In this document: one piece after another, positions 24,616 through 34,638 of the stretch
Layout of the letters: every line of letters starts with the position of its first letter
How positions within the stretch are numbered: the first letter of the stretch is position 1
Assembly (NCBI GenBank): GCA_934660965.1
Contig: CAKUIM010000002.1
Span: forward strand, 1 to 64,000
Length of the DNA stretch: 64,000 nt
Origin: an uncultured Oscillospiraceae bacterium
Lineage (GTDB): Bacteria > Bacillota > Clostridia > Oscillospirales > Oscillospiraceae
Direction of reading: 5' to 3'
Position numbers and translations under genes: made by a program
Notes under the pieces: generated by a model
Database searches by the model: none
What the model saw: the letters and a program-made list of their open reading frames with translations, nothing else
Told to the model about the DNA's origin: nothing

Positions 24616-25494
24616 TTATGCCTTGCCCTTGAGCCGCGGGTCAAGGGCGTCTCTCAGACCATCGCCGAAGAGGTTGATGGCCAGCGCGGTCAGCGTGATG
24701 AAGATGGTGGGGAAGAGCACGATATGGGAGGTATAGCGCAGATAGCTGATACCGTCCGAAGCGATCTGGCCCCACTCCGGGGTGGGAATGGGCGCGCCCA
24801 GGCCCAGGAAGCTGAGCAGAGCGCCCATGAGGATGTTGCGGGAGACCTGCATGGTGGCCTGCACCAGGATAGTGCCCATGGCGTTGGGGATGATGTGGGT
24901 CATGATGATACGGGCGTTATTGAGGCCCATGGCCCGCTCCGCCTCGATGTACTCCTGATCCACCAGGTTGAGTACCGCCGATCGGATCACGCGGGTAAAG
25001 CTTGCCAGCTGGCCGATGGCGATGGCGCACATGAGCTGCACGATGCCGTTGCCGAAGCCGGCGGAGATGGCCAGGGCCAGCAGCACGCTGGGGATGGCGA
25101 TGAGAATGTCAAAGCAGCGCATGAGGATGTTGTCGAACTTGCCGCCGAAGTAGGCGGCGGAGGTGCCCAGGGCCACCGCCACGATGGTGGTGACCAGGGT
25201 GGTGCCGAAGCCCAGCAGCAGGGAGATGCGACTGCCGTGCACCACGCGGGCGAAGAGGTCGCGGCCCATCTGGTCGCAGCCGAACCAGTGCTCAGCGCTG
25301 GGCTTTGCAAGCTGCAGGGCGCCGCTCTGGGTGATGGCCTTGTCGTAGGGCACGATCACGTCGGCCAGCGCAGCCATGAGGATGAGGAGGATGACCGCCA
25401 CCATGGCCGCCATGGCCACCTTGTTCTTTCTCAGGCGGCGCCAGGCTTCGGCGTAAGCGCTTACCTTCTTCTTGCTCTTACCCGTCTTAGCCAT
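24616..25494 (-). CDS. Peptide-type ABC transporter permease (OppC-like)
   Basis: Inner-membrane permease of 292 residues. It has a basic N-terminus (MAKTGKSKKK) with one leading helix (about 26-47), a periplasmic-type insert (GALQLAKPSAEHWFGCDQMG), and the five-helix BPD_transp_1 domain with the EAA loop (EAERAMGLNNARIIMTHIIP). The start ATG 25494 overlaps the oppB-like stop by 8 bp. The longer frame to 25563 is Arg-rich and unlikely. Confidence 0.93.
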   Translation of the reverse strand: MAKTGKSKKKVSAYAEAWRRLRKNKVAMAAMVAVILLILMAALADVIVPYDKAITQSGALQLAKPSAEHWFGCDQMGRDLFARVVHGSRISLLLGFGTTLVTTIVAVALGTSAAYFGGKFDNILMRCFDILIAIPSVLLALAISAGFGNGIVQLMCAIAIGQLASFTRVIRSAVLNLVDQEYIEAERAMGLNNARIIMTHIIPNAMGTILVQATMQVSRNILMGALLSFLGLGAPIPTPEWGQIASDGISYLRYTSHIVLFPTIFITLTALAINLFGDGLRDALDPRLKGKA

Positions 25495-26461
25495 TGCTCG
25501 CCGCCTCCTTCTTCTTGGTTTTCTTCTTCCCGCCGGAGTACTTGGCCCGGATGCGCGGGTCAACGGCAGCGTACAGCAGGTCCACCACCAGCATAATCAT
25601 CATGAAGGTGAAGGCCATGAGGGAGATGGCACCGGTGACGATGGGGATGTCGTTGCGGGCCAGGGCGTCGGCCACGAGGGTGCCGAGGCCCGGGATAACG
25701 AACACCTTCTCCATGGCCACAGCGCCGCCCAGCAGGGCGCCCAGGGTGGTGCCGCAGATGGTGATGAGGGGCAGCAGGGCGTTGCGGAAGGCATGGCGCC
25801 AGACGGTGGCCGTCTCGGACACGCCCTTGGCCCGGGCGGTGCGGATGTAGTCCTGACGGGTGGTGTCCAGCATAGTGGAACGGGCGAAACGCAGGAACTG
25901 TGCAGAATAGGAGATGCCCAGGGTCAGCGCAGGCAGAATCCAGCTCTTCCAGCCGTTTGTGATGCCGCTGGCCGGAACCAGCTTAAATTTGTAGGAGAAG
26001 GTCAGCACCAGCAGCGCCGCCATGCAGAACGTGGGGATGGCAGAGAGCAGCATGGACGCCACCGTTGCAATCCGGTCCAGGATCGAGTATTGCTTTACGG
26101 CGGACAGCACGCCCAGGGATATGCCCACCACCATGGCGATGCCCACACTCAAAAGGGTCAGGCGGATGGTGTTGGGCCAGCGGCCCATAACGGTGCTCAT
26201 AACCGGCTCGTTATAGTAGTAAGAGGTACCGAAGTCGCCCTTGAGGATGCCAAAAACGTACTTCCCGTACCGCACGATCAGCGGATCGTACAGGCCCAGC
26301 GCCTCGTTGTAGGCATGGACCTCTTCCTCGGTGGCCTCGCCGCCCAGCTTCAGGCGTCCGGGGTCCACATCGGACATGGATACCAGCGCAAACACGATGA
26401 AGATAATAATGAGCATCATCGGGATGATCGCCAGCAGCCGCTTAACAACAAATTTAATCAT
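25487..26461 (-). CDS. Peptide-type ABC transporter permease (OppB-like)
   Basis: The other permease, 324 residues. The first helix (MIKFVVKRLLAIIPMMLIII) is characteristic of DppB/OppB, followed by an extracytoplasmic domain (about 30-95) and the core membrane domain with the EAA-like segment RTARAKGVSETATVWRHAFR. The C-terminus is a Lys-rich tail. It begins 144 bp after the binding-protein gene, separated from it by a stable stem-loop. Confidence 0.93.
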   Translation of the reverse strand: MIKFVVKRLLAIIPMMLIIIFIVFALVSMSDVDPGRLKLGGEATEEEVHAYNEALGLYDPLIVRYGKYVFGILKGDFGTSYYYNEPVMSTVMGRWPNTIRLTLLSVGIAMVVGISLGVLSAVKQYSILDRIATVASMLLSAIPTFCMAALLVLTFSYKFKLVPASGITNGWKSWILPALTLGISYSAQFLRFARSTMLDTTRQDYIRTARAKGVSETATVWRHAFRNALLPLITICGTTLGALLGGAVAMEKVFVIPGLGTLVADALARNDIPIVTGAISLMAFTFMMIMLVVDLLYAAVDPRIRAKYSGGKKKTKKKEAASNG

Positions 26462-26534
26462 ATGCTCTCTCCCATACTTTCACGGCTCCGGTCGGGGTCC
26501 TTGCGCCCCGGCGCTTCCGCCTGGTCTCTTTGAA

Positions 26535-26577
26535 ATACGGCGGGGGCGGAGGCCTGGCCTCCGCCCCCGCGCCGTAT
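26535..26577 (-). terminator. Stem-loop between binding-protein and permease genes
   Basis: A near-perfect GC-rich hairpin, core GGGGGCGGAGGCC/GGCCTCCGCCCCC, flanked by ATACGGC/GCCGTAT, followed on the minus strand only by TTTC. Such elements commonly stabilise the mRNA of the solute-binding gene and let only part of transcription continue. Confidence 0.7.
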
Positions 26578-26605
26578 TATGCTCTTTTGAAGAGGATGCG
26601 CGGGA

Positions 26606-28201
26606 TTACTCCTCCCAGTACCAGTTGCAGATGTAGTCGCTGAGGATGCTGGGGAACCAGTCCATGCCCTTGAGGGCCTCGGGAGCGGCGTAGTTCATCT
26701 TCTGGTAGGCGATGGGGACGTACATGCAGGACTCGCCCACGGCGACGCTGATCTCCTCGTACATAGCGATACGGGCGGCGTCATCGTTGGTGCGGGCAGC
26801 CTCCTCGATCTTGTCCACCAGATCCAGGGTGTTGCCGCGGCCCACATAGCCGGTGGGCTTGTAGTACAAACGGTAGAACAGGGGGGCGTTGTAGGGGATG
26901 GTGGCCAGGTTGTGGGCCACGGCGGCGTAGTCGCCGGCGAAGAAGGCGGTGGTCAGCGCGCCGGCCTCCACAGAGTTGAGGGTGACCTCAACGCCGATGG
27001 CCTTCATGCTCTCCTGGATGGCAGCACCGATGGCGGGGCCGTAGCCGGAGGTGGAAACAGTCAGGGTGAACTTCATCTCGTCCCGGGACAGGCCGGACTG
27101 GGCCAGCATCTCCTTGGCCTTGTCCACGTTGTACTCATAGGAGGGGATGGCGTCGCAGTAGCCTTCCTCGCCCTCGCTGAGCATGGTGGCCTTGGGGCAG
27201 GCGTAAGCCTGGTTGTTCCACACCAGGGTCACATACTCGTCCTTGTTGATGGCGTAGGCGATGGCCTTGCGGAAGTACTCGTTGTTGAGGGGGGCCTGGT
27301 CCTGGTTGAAGGCGATGAAGTAAGCGGCGCTGCGCTGGAAGGAGTGGACGGTGTAGCCGTCGGTGTTATTGACATAGTCAACGTCCAGAGTACTGCTGAC
27401 GGTGTTCAGGTCGATCTCGCCGTTGAGCAGGGCGGTAAGGGCGGTGTTGTTGTCGGGGATGAGCTTGTAGTTGATGGTCTCGAAGTAAGGCTCTCCGCCC
27501 CAGTAGTCCTTGTTGGACTCCAGGGTCACGCCCACGCCGGTGGTGTTGGACACGAACTTGTAAGCGCCGGTGCCGATGAGCATATTGTTGTTGTCGTCGC
27601 CGTTGGCCTCAACAACCTTCTTGCTCACGATGCACCAGGGGTAGGAGGCCAGCTGGAGGATGAAGTTGGGGTAGGCATACTCCAGAGTCAGCTTCACGGT
27701 GTAGGTGTCGATGGCCTCAACGCCGGCAATGACAGCGGCCTTGCTCTTGGTGGAGGGCATGGTCTTGCAGCGCTCGATGGTGAACACCACGTCGTCGGCG
27801 GTGAAGTCGCTGCCGTCGTGCCACTTCACACCCTGACGCAGGTGGAAGGTGTACTCGGTACCGTCGTCGCTGATGTCCCAGCTCTCGGCCAGGCAGGGCT
27901 CGGCCTCAAACTTAGAGCCCTTGAAGCGGGCCAGACCCTCGAAGATCTGCACGAACATGCAGTACTCCTCGTTGGCGGTGGTCACCTGGGGATCCAGGGA
28001 GGTGATGTCGGTGGTGATACGCAGGTTCAGGGTGGGATGGGCCTTCTCGGCAGGTTTCTGGGACTCAGGCGCCTGGGAAGAGGTCCCGGGGTTGCTGCTG
28101 GGCTGCTGGGACTCCTTGGAGCCGCTGCCGGAGCAGCCGGCCAGCACGCTCAGGCACAGAACGCCAGCCATGAGCAGCGCGCCGATCTTCTTCATTTTCA
28201 T
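26606..28201 (-). CDS. Peptide-type ABC transporter solute-binding lipoprotein (OppA/DppA-like)
   Basis: A 531-residue extracellular lipoprotein: signal MKMKKIGALLMAGVLCLSVL followed by the lipobox LAGC (Cys about 23), a Ser/Gln/Pro linker (25-50), then an SBP_bac_5 domain (SLDPQVTTANEEYC, LRQGVKWHDGSDFTADDVVF, FRKAIAYAINKDEYV). It captures the imported substrate, whose identity is unknown. ATG 28201 follows AAGGAGGAA. First gene of the operon, transcribed from the sigma-54 promoter. Confidence 0.93.
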   Translation of the reverse strand: MKMKKIGALLMAGVLCLSVLAGCSGSGSKESQQPSSNPGTSSQAPESQKPAEKAHPTLNLRITTDITSLDPQVTTANEEYCMFVQIFEGLARFKGSKFEAEPCLAESWDISDDGTEYTFHLRQGVKWHDGSDFTADDVVFTIERCKTMPSTKSKAAVIAGVEAIDTYTVKLTLEYAYPNFILQLASYPWCIVSKKVVEANGDDNNNMLIGTGAYKFVSNTTGVGVTLESNKDYWGGEPYFETINYKLIPDNNTALTALLNGEIDLNTVSSTLDVDYVNNTDGYTVHSFQRSAAYFIAFNQDQAPLNNEYFRKAIAYAINKDEYVTLVWNNQAYACPKATMLSEGEEGYCDAIPSYEYNVDKAKEMLAQSGLSRDEMKFTLTVSTSGYGPAIGAAIQESMKAIGVEVTLNSVEAGALTTAFFAGDYAAVAHNLATIPYNAPLFYRLYYKPTGYVGRGNTLDLVDKIEEAARTNDDAARIAMYEEISVAVGESCMYVPIAYQKMNYAAPEALKGMDWFPSILSDYICNWYWEE

Positions 28202-28277
28202 ATTCCTTCCTCCTTGATAGCAGATCAAGATTTTTTCGTCCCGCTGCGTTGTGCGGGACCGTGACGCCATGTTATAA

Positions 28278-28293
28278 AGCAAACTGCGTGCCA
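28278..28293 (-). promoter_or_regulatory. Sigma-54 (-24/-12) promoter of the transporter/catabolic operon
   Basis: The minus strand reads TGGCACGCAGTTTGCT: GG at -24 (TGGCAC, 28288-28293) and GC at -12 (TTGCT, 28278-28282) with correct spacing, essentially the RpoN consensus. It lies 77 bp before the binding-protein ATG. The adjacent divergent gene encodes a sigma-54 activator, supporting the call. Confidence 0.9.
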
Positions 28294-28333
28294 ACTTTTG
28301 AACCGGCCATTTTCAACGGTTTTCCCCGTTCCG

Positions 28334-28503
28334 TGTCCGGTCTTGTGTCCGGATTTGTGTCCGATCTTTCCGAACATCCGGACATTTATTCGGACACATC
28401 CAGAAATTTCCGGACAAATTTTCTCTGCCCGGACACTTGTCAGACACGTTTTTTTGTGCTTTAATGAATTGACTACGGTTTCGGCCGTACACATGTCCGG
28501 ACA
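28334..28503. promoter_or_regulatory. Array of TGTCCGG/CCGGACA half-sites (probable enhancer for the sigma-54 activator)
   Basis: Three direct copies of TGTCCGG/A at 28334, 28346 and 28358 are spaced exactly 12 bp apart. Inverted copies (TCCGGACA 28377, TCGGACA 28390, TCCGGACA 28409, CCCGGACA 28428, TCAGACA 28440) and one perfect palindrome TGTCCGGACA (28494-28503) follow. The array lies 40-210 bp upstream of the -24 element, the usual range for sigma-54 enhancers, and the last palindrome abuts the activator's ribosome site. Assignment to the neighbouring activator is inference. Confidence 0.75.
28437..28465 (+). promoter_or_regulatory. Probable sigma-A promoter of the activator gene
   Basis: TTGTCA (28437-28442), 17 bp, TTTAAT (28460-28465), embedded in the half-site array. 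The palindrome at 28494-28503 lies just downstream of the expected start, so the activator may repress itself. Confidence 0.5.
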
Positions 28504-28519
28504 TGGGAGGACACATTCA

Positions 28520-29899
28520 ATGGATGAATTGATGAGTACACGCATGATGCTCGCCTTGGAAAACCTGGGCTCCGCCGCCATTACCGACGCGGAGGGCCGC
28601 TACATATATGTCACCCGCCGCCGCCTTGCAAACGGCAACTTCAAGCCCGAGGACCTGCTGGGCAAGCGGGTGCGCGACGTCTACCCCGACACCCTGGTGG
28701 ACCAGGTCATCCACACCAGAATTCCCGTCACCATGCACCCGCGCTGGACGAAGGACGCCCACGGCAGCGTCCAGCAGACCTTCGTGAGCTACTACCCCCT
28801 CATCAGGGACGATGTGTGCATCGGCTGCTTCTTCCACACCTCCTTCTACGGCATGAACGCCGCCATCGAGTTCTCCCAGCTGGTGGGCGAGCTCTCCCGG
28901 CAGCTTGTCAAGGCCAAGGAGCAGCTGCGCTCCCTCAAGGAGTCCCCCACAAGCTACAATGTCTCCAACATCGTGGGCCAGAGCCCGGCGGTCAACCAGC
29001 TGAAGATGGAGATCGCCATGGTGGCCCGCACCGCCTCCAACGTGCTCATCCTGGGCGAGACGGGCACCGGCAAGGAGCTGGTGGCCCACTCCATCCACTC
29101 CCTGAGCGTCCGGGCGGAGGCGCCCTTTGTGCGGGTCAACTGCTCGGCCATCCCGGAAAACCTGATGGAGTCGGAGTTCTTCGGCTATGACGAGGGCGCC
29201 TTCACCGGCGCCAAGCGGGGCGGCAAGGCCGGCAAGTTCGAGCGGGCCTCCGGCGGCAGTCTCTTCCTCGACGAGATCAACACCCTGCCTATGAGCATGC
29301 AGCCCAAGTTCCTCCGGGTGCTCCAGGAGGGTGAGGTGGAGCACGTGGGCGGCTCCGCCCTCATCCCGGTGGACACCCGGGTGATCTCGGCGGCCAACGT
29401 CTCCCTGGAGGAGCTGGTGCGCCGGGGCGAGTTCCGGCAGGATCTCTTCTACCGCCTGAACGTGGTGCAGATCCGCGTCCCGCCCCTGCGGGAGCGCAAG
29501 GAGGATATTCCCCTGCTGGTGAACACCTTTGTCTCTCAGCTTAACAGCCGCCTCAAACTGGACATTCAGGATGTCCGCCCCGAGGTGCTGGAGCTTCTGA
29601 TGGAGTACGACTGGCCCGGCAACATCCGGGAGCTCCAGAACGTGGTAGAGCGGGCCATGAACTACGCCTACGAGGGTTCCCTCACCCCCGCCCACTTCAA
29701 ATTCTTCTCCGCCGGCGCGGCGGCTGCCGCCTCCCTGCCCCCTGCCCCGGTGATGAGCGACCTGTCCCACCAGGACGAGCGCGCAGCCATTCTGGAGGCC
29801 CTGCGCCAGTGCGGCGGCAACAAAAAGGCCGCGGCCCAGTACCTGGGCCTTGCCCGCAGCACCCTCTACGAGAAGCTGCGCAAGTATAACCTGGGTTAA
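28520..29899 (+). CDS. Sigma-54-dependent transcriptional activator, PAS-AAA-Fis
   Basis: A 459-residue enhancer-binding protein: N-terminal PAS-like sensor (about 12-115, ENLGSAAITDAEGRYIYVT), linker helix, AAA+ domain with Walker A GETGTGKE (179-186), the sigma-54-contact loop GAFTGA (226-231), Walker B SLFLDEI (247-253), and a C-terminal Fis-type HTH (NKKAAAQYLGLARSTLYEKL). There is no receiver domain, so it senses a ligand or state through the PAS module. ATG 28520 follows GGGAGG; the longer frame from 28298 runs through the operator array and is rejected. Divergent to the transporter operon it most likely activates. Confidence 0.93.
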   Translation: MDELMSTRMMLALENLGSAAITDAEGRYIYVTRRRLANGNFKPEDLLGKRVRDVYPDTLVDQVIHTRIPVTMHPRWTKDAHGSVQQTFVSYYPLIRDDVCIGCFFHTSFYGMNAAIEFSQLVGELSRQLVKAKEQLRSLKESPTSYNVSNIVGQSPAVNQLKMEIAMVARTASNVLILGETGTGKELVAHSIHSLSVRAEAPFVRVNCSAIPENLMESEFFGYDEGAFTGAKRGGKAGKFERASGGSLFLDEINTLPMSMQPKFLRVLQEGEVEHVGGSALIPVDTRVISAANVSLEELVRRGEFRQDLFYRLNVVQIRVPPLRERKEDIPLLVNTFVSQLNSRLKLDIQDVRPEVLELLMEYDWPGNIRELQNVVERAMNYAYEGSLTPAHFKFFSAGAAAAASLPPAPVMSDLSHQDERAAILEALRQCGGNKKAAAQYLGLARSTLYEKLRKYNLG

Positions 29900-29911
29900 G
29901 GCAAAAAACAC

Positions 29912-29953
29912 GCCCGGCGCGCCGAGAAAAGCGCGTCCGGGCTGTTGCTTTTT
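29912..29953 (+). terminator. Terminator after the sigma-54 activator gene
   Basis: Stem GCCCGGCGCGC/GCGCGTCCGGGC (one bulged T) and a tail TGTTGCTTTTT. The glnS promoter -35 lies in the tail. Confidence 0.8.
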
Positions 29954-29973
29954 CCGGCAGAAAACGGTATAAT
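29945..29973 (+). promoter_or_regulatory. glnS promoter
   Basis: TTGCTT (29945-29950), 17 bp, TATAAT (29968-29973). The leader contains a small hairpin TTCCGCA/TGCGGAA (29981-30000); no T-box is visible. Confidence 0.8.
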
Positions 29974-30030
29974 ATTTCAATTCCGCACCCCTGTGCGGAA
30001 AATCATCTTTCAAACCAAGGAGTGACAGGC

Positions 30031-31722
<1,692 letters not shown>

Positions 31723-31748
31723 CGGTTTTCCCCCTTTACGCAAAAAAT

Positions 31749-31792
31749 GAGGGTATCCCGCCCACGCGCGGGATACCCTCCCTTTCTCTTTT
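31749..31792 (+). terminator. Bidirectional terminator, glnS / HAD gene
   Basis: Perfect 12-bp stem GAGGGTATCCCG/CGGGATACCCTC with loop CCCACGCG; T-rich on the plus strand (CCTTTCTCTTTT) and A6 before the stem for the minus strand. Confidence 0.9.
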
Positions 31793-31803
31793 GCCGCCCC
31801 GGC

Positions 31804-32445
31804 TTAGGGCAGCGGCCCGGTAAGCAGCTCCTCCAAACCGCGGACATACCGGGTGCTCGCCCGGCGCAGCTGCTCCTGCCGGTGGGTGTAAAATGCGTCG
31901 TACACCCCCACCGTCCGGTAGCCGGAGGCACGGGCGGTGGCGCAGTTATAGGGGCTGTCGTCAAAGAGGACGCAGTCCTCCGGCGGCGCGCCCAGAAGCT
32001 CGGACAGCCGGGCAAAGCACCGGGGATCGTGCTTTTCAAGGCCGATCTCCTCGGCGTACACCACGTGGCGGAAATAGGGGCCAAGGCCGAACCGCTCCAA
32101 AACGATCCGGCACAGCTCCGGCCGGCAGGCGGTGAAGATGGCCATCTCCCGCCCCGCGGCGCGGCAGCGCTCCAAAAGCTCTGATGCCCCGGCCTTGAGC
32201 TCCACCTCCCGCTCGTAAAGCCCCCGGGCAAGGCCGGCCCACTCGTCCATGATGTCCGCCGGGCTGTCCGGAAGGCCGTAATAGCGCCGGGTGAATTCCG
32301 CCGCCACCGGGAAAATGGAGCGGCCCACCGTCTCCATGTACTCCGCCGTGGCCGCAAGCCCCCGGCGGCCGAGGAACATTTCGTCCACCCGACCCCACAG
32401 GCCGTTGGAGTCGGTGATGGTGCCGTCCAGGTCAAAAATATACAT
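31804..32445 (-). CDS. HAD-superfamily hydrolase
   Basis: A 213-residue HAD phosphatase: motif I FDLDGTITDS at the N-terminus (residues 4-13), a helical cap (about 20-85), motif II in AIFTACRP, and motif III/IV around GLEKHDPRCF and VLFDDSPYNCATARASG. The substrate is unknown; the cap type resembles beta-phosphoglucomutase/phosphoglycolate phosphatases. ATG 32445 follows AAGGAGAG; the longer frame is GC shadow. It may be co-transcribed with the glycosylase gene 35 bp upstream. Confidence 0.85.
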   Translation of the reverse strand: MYIFDLDGTITDSNGLWGRVDEMFLGRRGLAATAEYMETVGRSIFPVAAEFTRRYYGLPDSPADIMDEWAGLARGLYEREVELKAGASELLERCRAAGREMAIFTACRPELCRIVLERFGLGPYFRHVVYAEEIGLEKHDPRCFARLSELLGAPPEDCVLFDDSPYNCATARASGYRTVGVYDAFYTHRQEQLRRASTRYVRGLEELLTGPLP

Positions 32446-32480
32446 GGGGCCGTCTCTCCTTGTCTGCGTATACGTCTTGG

Positions 32481-33092
32481 CTACAGGTAAAACCGCCAGG
32501 GGAGCTTCGCGTCCTCCCCGGCGTAGTCGATGCCGATGCGCGTCCCGGTTTTCACCTCCGGCGGCGCCGCGTCCTCCGGGCAGGGGGGCAGCCCGGCGTC
32601 CTCCAGGTTGTCGTACACCCCCAGGGCGGCGCTTCCGTAGGGAAGGCCGTTGAGAGCGCGGTCCAGCCGCAGCGCGGCGCACAGCTTGCCTGGCCCATTG
32701 AGCAGGTTTTTCCGCTGATAGGCCGTCAGATCGGCCATCTTGCAGCCGAAGCGGTTTTCTGCTATGATATCCCCGTTGTGCCTGACCTGGCCGCCCCGGA
32801 TAAGCACGGCGGCGGGCTCGCCCTCGGCCTCGGTGACAAGGTTCAGGCAGCAGTGCAGGCCGTAAATGAGGTAGAGATACGCCGTCCCCGCCGGGGCGAA
32901 AAGGGTCTGGGTGCGGGGCGTGCGGCGATAGTTGTAGGCGTGGCAGGCCCGGTCCATCCGGCCGATATAGGCCTCCGTCTCGGTGATGCGCACGGCAAGG
33001 GTCACATCGCCGTACCGCCGCACCAGATAGCGCCCCACCAGGGCCCGGGCGGCCGCCACCGTGTCCTGCTCGAAAAATTCCCGGGGCGTCAT
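32481..33092 (-). CDS. 3-methyladenine DNA glycosylase, AAG/MPG type
   Basis: Base-excision repair glycosylase removing alkylated purines, 203 residues, normal for the bacterial family. It has RITETEAYIGRMDRACHAYN (catalytic Glu in TETEAY), the wedge segment GTAYLYLIYGLHCCLNLVTE, AVLIRGG and NGPGKLCAALRLDRALNG. ATG 33092 is preceded by GGGGGAGG. Divergent from the EamA gene, 72 bp away. Confidence 0.92.
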   Translation of the reverse strand: MTPREFFEQDTVAAARALVGRYLVRRYGDVTLAVRITETEAYIGRMDRACHAYNYRRTPRTQTLFAPAGTAYLYLIYGLHCCLNLVTEAEGEPAAVLIRGGQVRHNGDIIAENRFGCKMADLTAYQRKNLLNGPGKLCAALRLDRALNGLPYGSAALGVYDNLEDAGLPPCPEDAAPPEVKTGTRIGIDYAGEDAKLPWRFYL

Positions 33093-33164
33093 GGCCCTCC
33101 CCCCTTCCGGCATTTCTCTTAGTATACCAGCTTTTTTATCCTTTGCAAAGGCGGTTGATCCCCC

Positions 33165-34061
33165 ATGAACGAAGTCCTTCTCAAAAAGCTCGCCCGCCCC
33201 CTCATCGTCCTGGCCACCCTGATCTGGGGCTCCACCTTTTTCATCATCAAGGACGCGCTGGACAGCGTAAGCCTGATGTTCCTGCTGGCCTTCCGCTTCA
33301 CCCTGGCCGCCGTCATCCTCGCCCTGGTGTTCCGGAAGCACTGGCGGGGGACCACCGCCGCCTGCTGGCTGCGGGGCGTGGTGCTGGGGCTGCTGATGTT
33401 CGCCGCCTACACCGTGCAGAACTACGGCCTGATGGACACCACCCCGGGCAAAAACGCCTTCTTCACCGCCGTGTACTGCGTGATCGTGCCCTTCCTCTAC
33501 TGGGCGGTGGACCGGCTGCGGCCCGACCGGTACAACATCCTGGCCGCCCTGCTGTGCATCGCGGGCATCGGCCTTGTCTCGTGGGACGGGGGGCTGTCCT
33601 TCACCCGGGGCGACCTGCTCACGCTGTGCAGCGGCTTCTTCTACGCCTGCCTCATCATTGCGGTGTCGAAATTCTCCCAGAAGTACGACGTGTTCATCCT
33701 CACCGTCATCCAGTTCGGCACCACCGCCCTGTGCTGCTGGGCCGGCACCGCCCTCACCGGCGGCTTCCCCTCCGGCGGCCTTCCCGCCCGGGCCTGGTGG
33801 GTGCTACTCTACCTTGCCGTCGCCGCCACCACCCTGGCCCTGCTGTTCCAGAACCTCGGCCAGAAATACACCACTCCCTCCTCCGCGGCGGTGCTTCTGA
33901 GCCTGGAGGCCCCCTTCGGCGTGGCCTTCTCCGTGGCCTTCGGGGCAGAGTCCCCCTCCCCCTATATGTATGTGGGCTTTTTCCTCATTTTCATCGCCAT
34001 TCTCTGCTCGGAGACCAAGTTCTCCTTCCTGCGCGGAAAAAGCGTCTCTACCCCCGCCTGA
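33165..34061 (+). CDS. EamA/DMT-family transporter
   Basis: A ten-helix drug/metabolite-type exporter of 298 residues with two EamA repeats (about 12-140 and 150-288). Typical marks: TLIWGSTFFIIKDAL near the first helix, GLMDTTPGKNAFFTAVYCVIVP, and the second-repeat counterpart TPSSAAVLLSLEAPFGVAFS. The substrate is unknown. ATG 33165 follows AAAGGCGG. Ends at a strong terminator shared with the convergent DUF6512-like gene. Confidence 0.9.
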   Translation: MNEVLLKKLARPLIVLATLIWGSTFFIIKDALDSVSLMFLLAFRFTLAAVILALVFRKHWRGTTAACWLRGVVLGLLMFAAYTVQNYGLMDTTPGKNAFFTAVYCVIVPFLYWAVDRLRPDRYNILAALLCIAGIGLVSWDGGLSFTRGDLLTLCSGFFYACLIIAVSKFSQKYDVFILTVIQFGTTALCCWAGTALTGGFPSGGLPARAWWVLLYLAVAATTLALLFQNLGQKYTTPSSAAVLLSLEAPFGVAFSVAFGAESPSPYMYVGFFLIFIAILCSETKFSFLRGKSVSTPA

Positions 34062-34080
34062 CCCCCCAAAAAAAACAGCA

Positions 34081-34115
34081 AGACCCCGGCGGCAGCTTCC
34101 GCCGGGGTCTTTTTT
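34081..34115 (+). terminator. Bidirectional terminator, EamA / DUF6512-like gene
   Basis: Perfect stem AGACCCCGGCGG/CCGCCGGGGTCT with loop CAGCTT and a T6 tail; A-rich sequence on the other side serves the minus-strand gene. Confidence 0.9.
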
Positions 34116-34116
34116 G

Positions 34117-34638
34117 CTATACCGGGATGGTCAGAAAGGTATTCACCCCGCCGGACAAATCGGCAAACAAAATGCCGCCCGGCGGCCGGAAGGTAAAGGC
34201 AAACAGCGCCGCCGCCATGGCAACGGCCGCCACCAGCACCGCCCAGCGCACTGCCGGCCGCCCGGTGAGCGCCGAAAGGGGCCCGGGCAGCAAAAAGCCC
34301 GCGGCGACGGACACCAGGAACAGCCCGATGTCAAAGGCCATAGCGCTGCCTTCCAGCACTACATGGCAGAGATAGGCCGCGGCCAGCATCCCAAGGCTCA
34401 CCGCCGCCGCGGCAAGAAGCCAGGCGCTGCGCATACGGCCATCCCGCCCCGACAGAAAAAGCCCTGCGGCGCACAGCGGCCAGAATACAATCTTCACGTG
34501 CTCCCAAAGGCTCTCCCGCACCGGCGAAAAAACGGCAAAAACAGGATTGGGAAGCCACCCGTATAAAAAATGCAGCAAAAAGCCCAGCGCCGCCGCCAGC
34601 GCGAATCCGATCAGCTTTCGTTTGGCAGCTTTTTTCAT
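34117..34638 (-). CDS. Small integral membrane protein, DUF6512-like
   Basis: A 173-residue protein with about five transmembrane helices. The segment LLHFLYGWLPNPVFAVFSPV followed by RESLWEHVKIVFWP matches the pattern of DUF6512 proteins of gut Clostridia (recalled, not searched). No function known. The start MKKAAKRKLIGFALAAALG has a positive-inside signal. Transcribed alone; about 260 bp separate it from the divergent spoIVB. Confidence 0.75.
   Translation of the reverse strand: MKKAAKRKLIGFALAAALGFLLHFLYGWLPNPVFAVFSPVRESLWEHVKIVFWPLCAAGLFLSGRDGRMRSAWLLAAAAVSLGMLAAAYLCHVVLEGSAMAFDIGLFLVSVAAGFLLPGPLSALTGRPAVRWAVLVAAVAMAAALFAFTFRPPGGILFADLSGGVNTFLTIPV

Noticed and set aside
28298..28519. 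N-terminal extension of the sigma-54 activator
   Set aside because: The extra residues are produced by reading the TGTCCGG operator array; the ATG at 28520 has a proper GGGAGG site.
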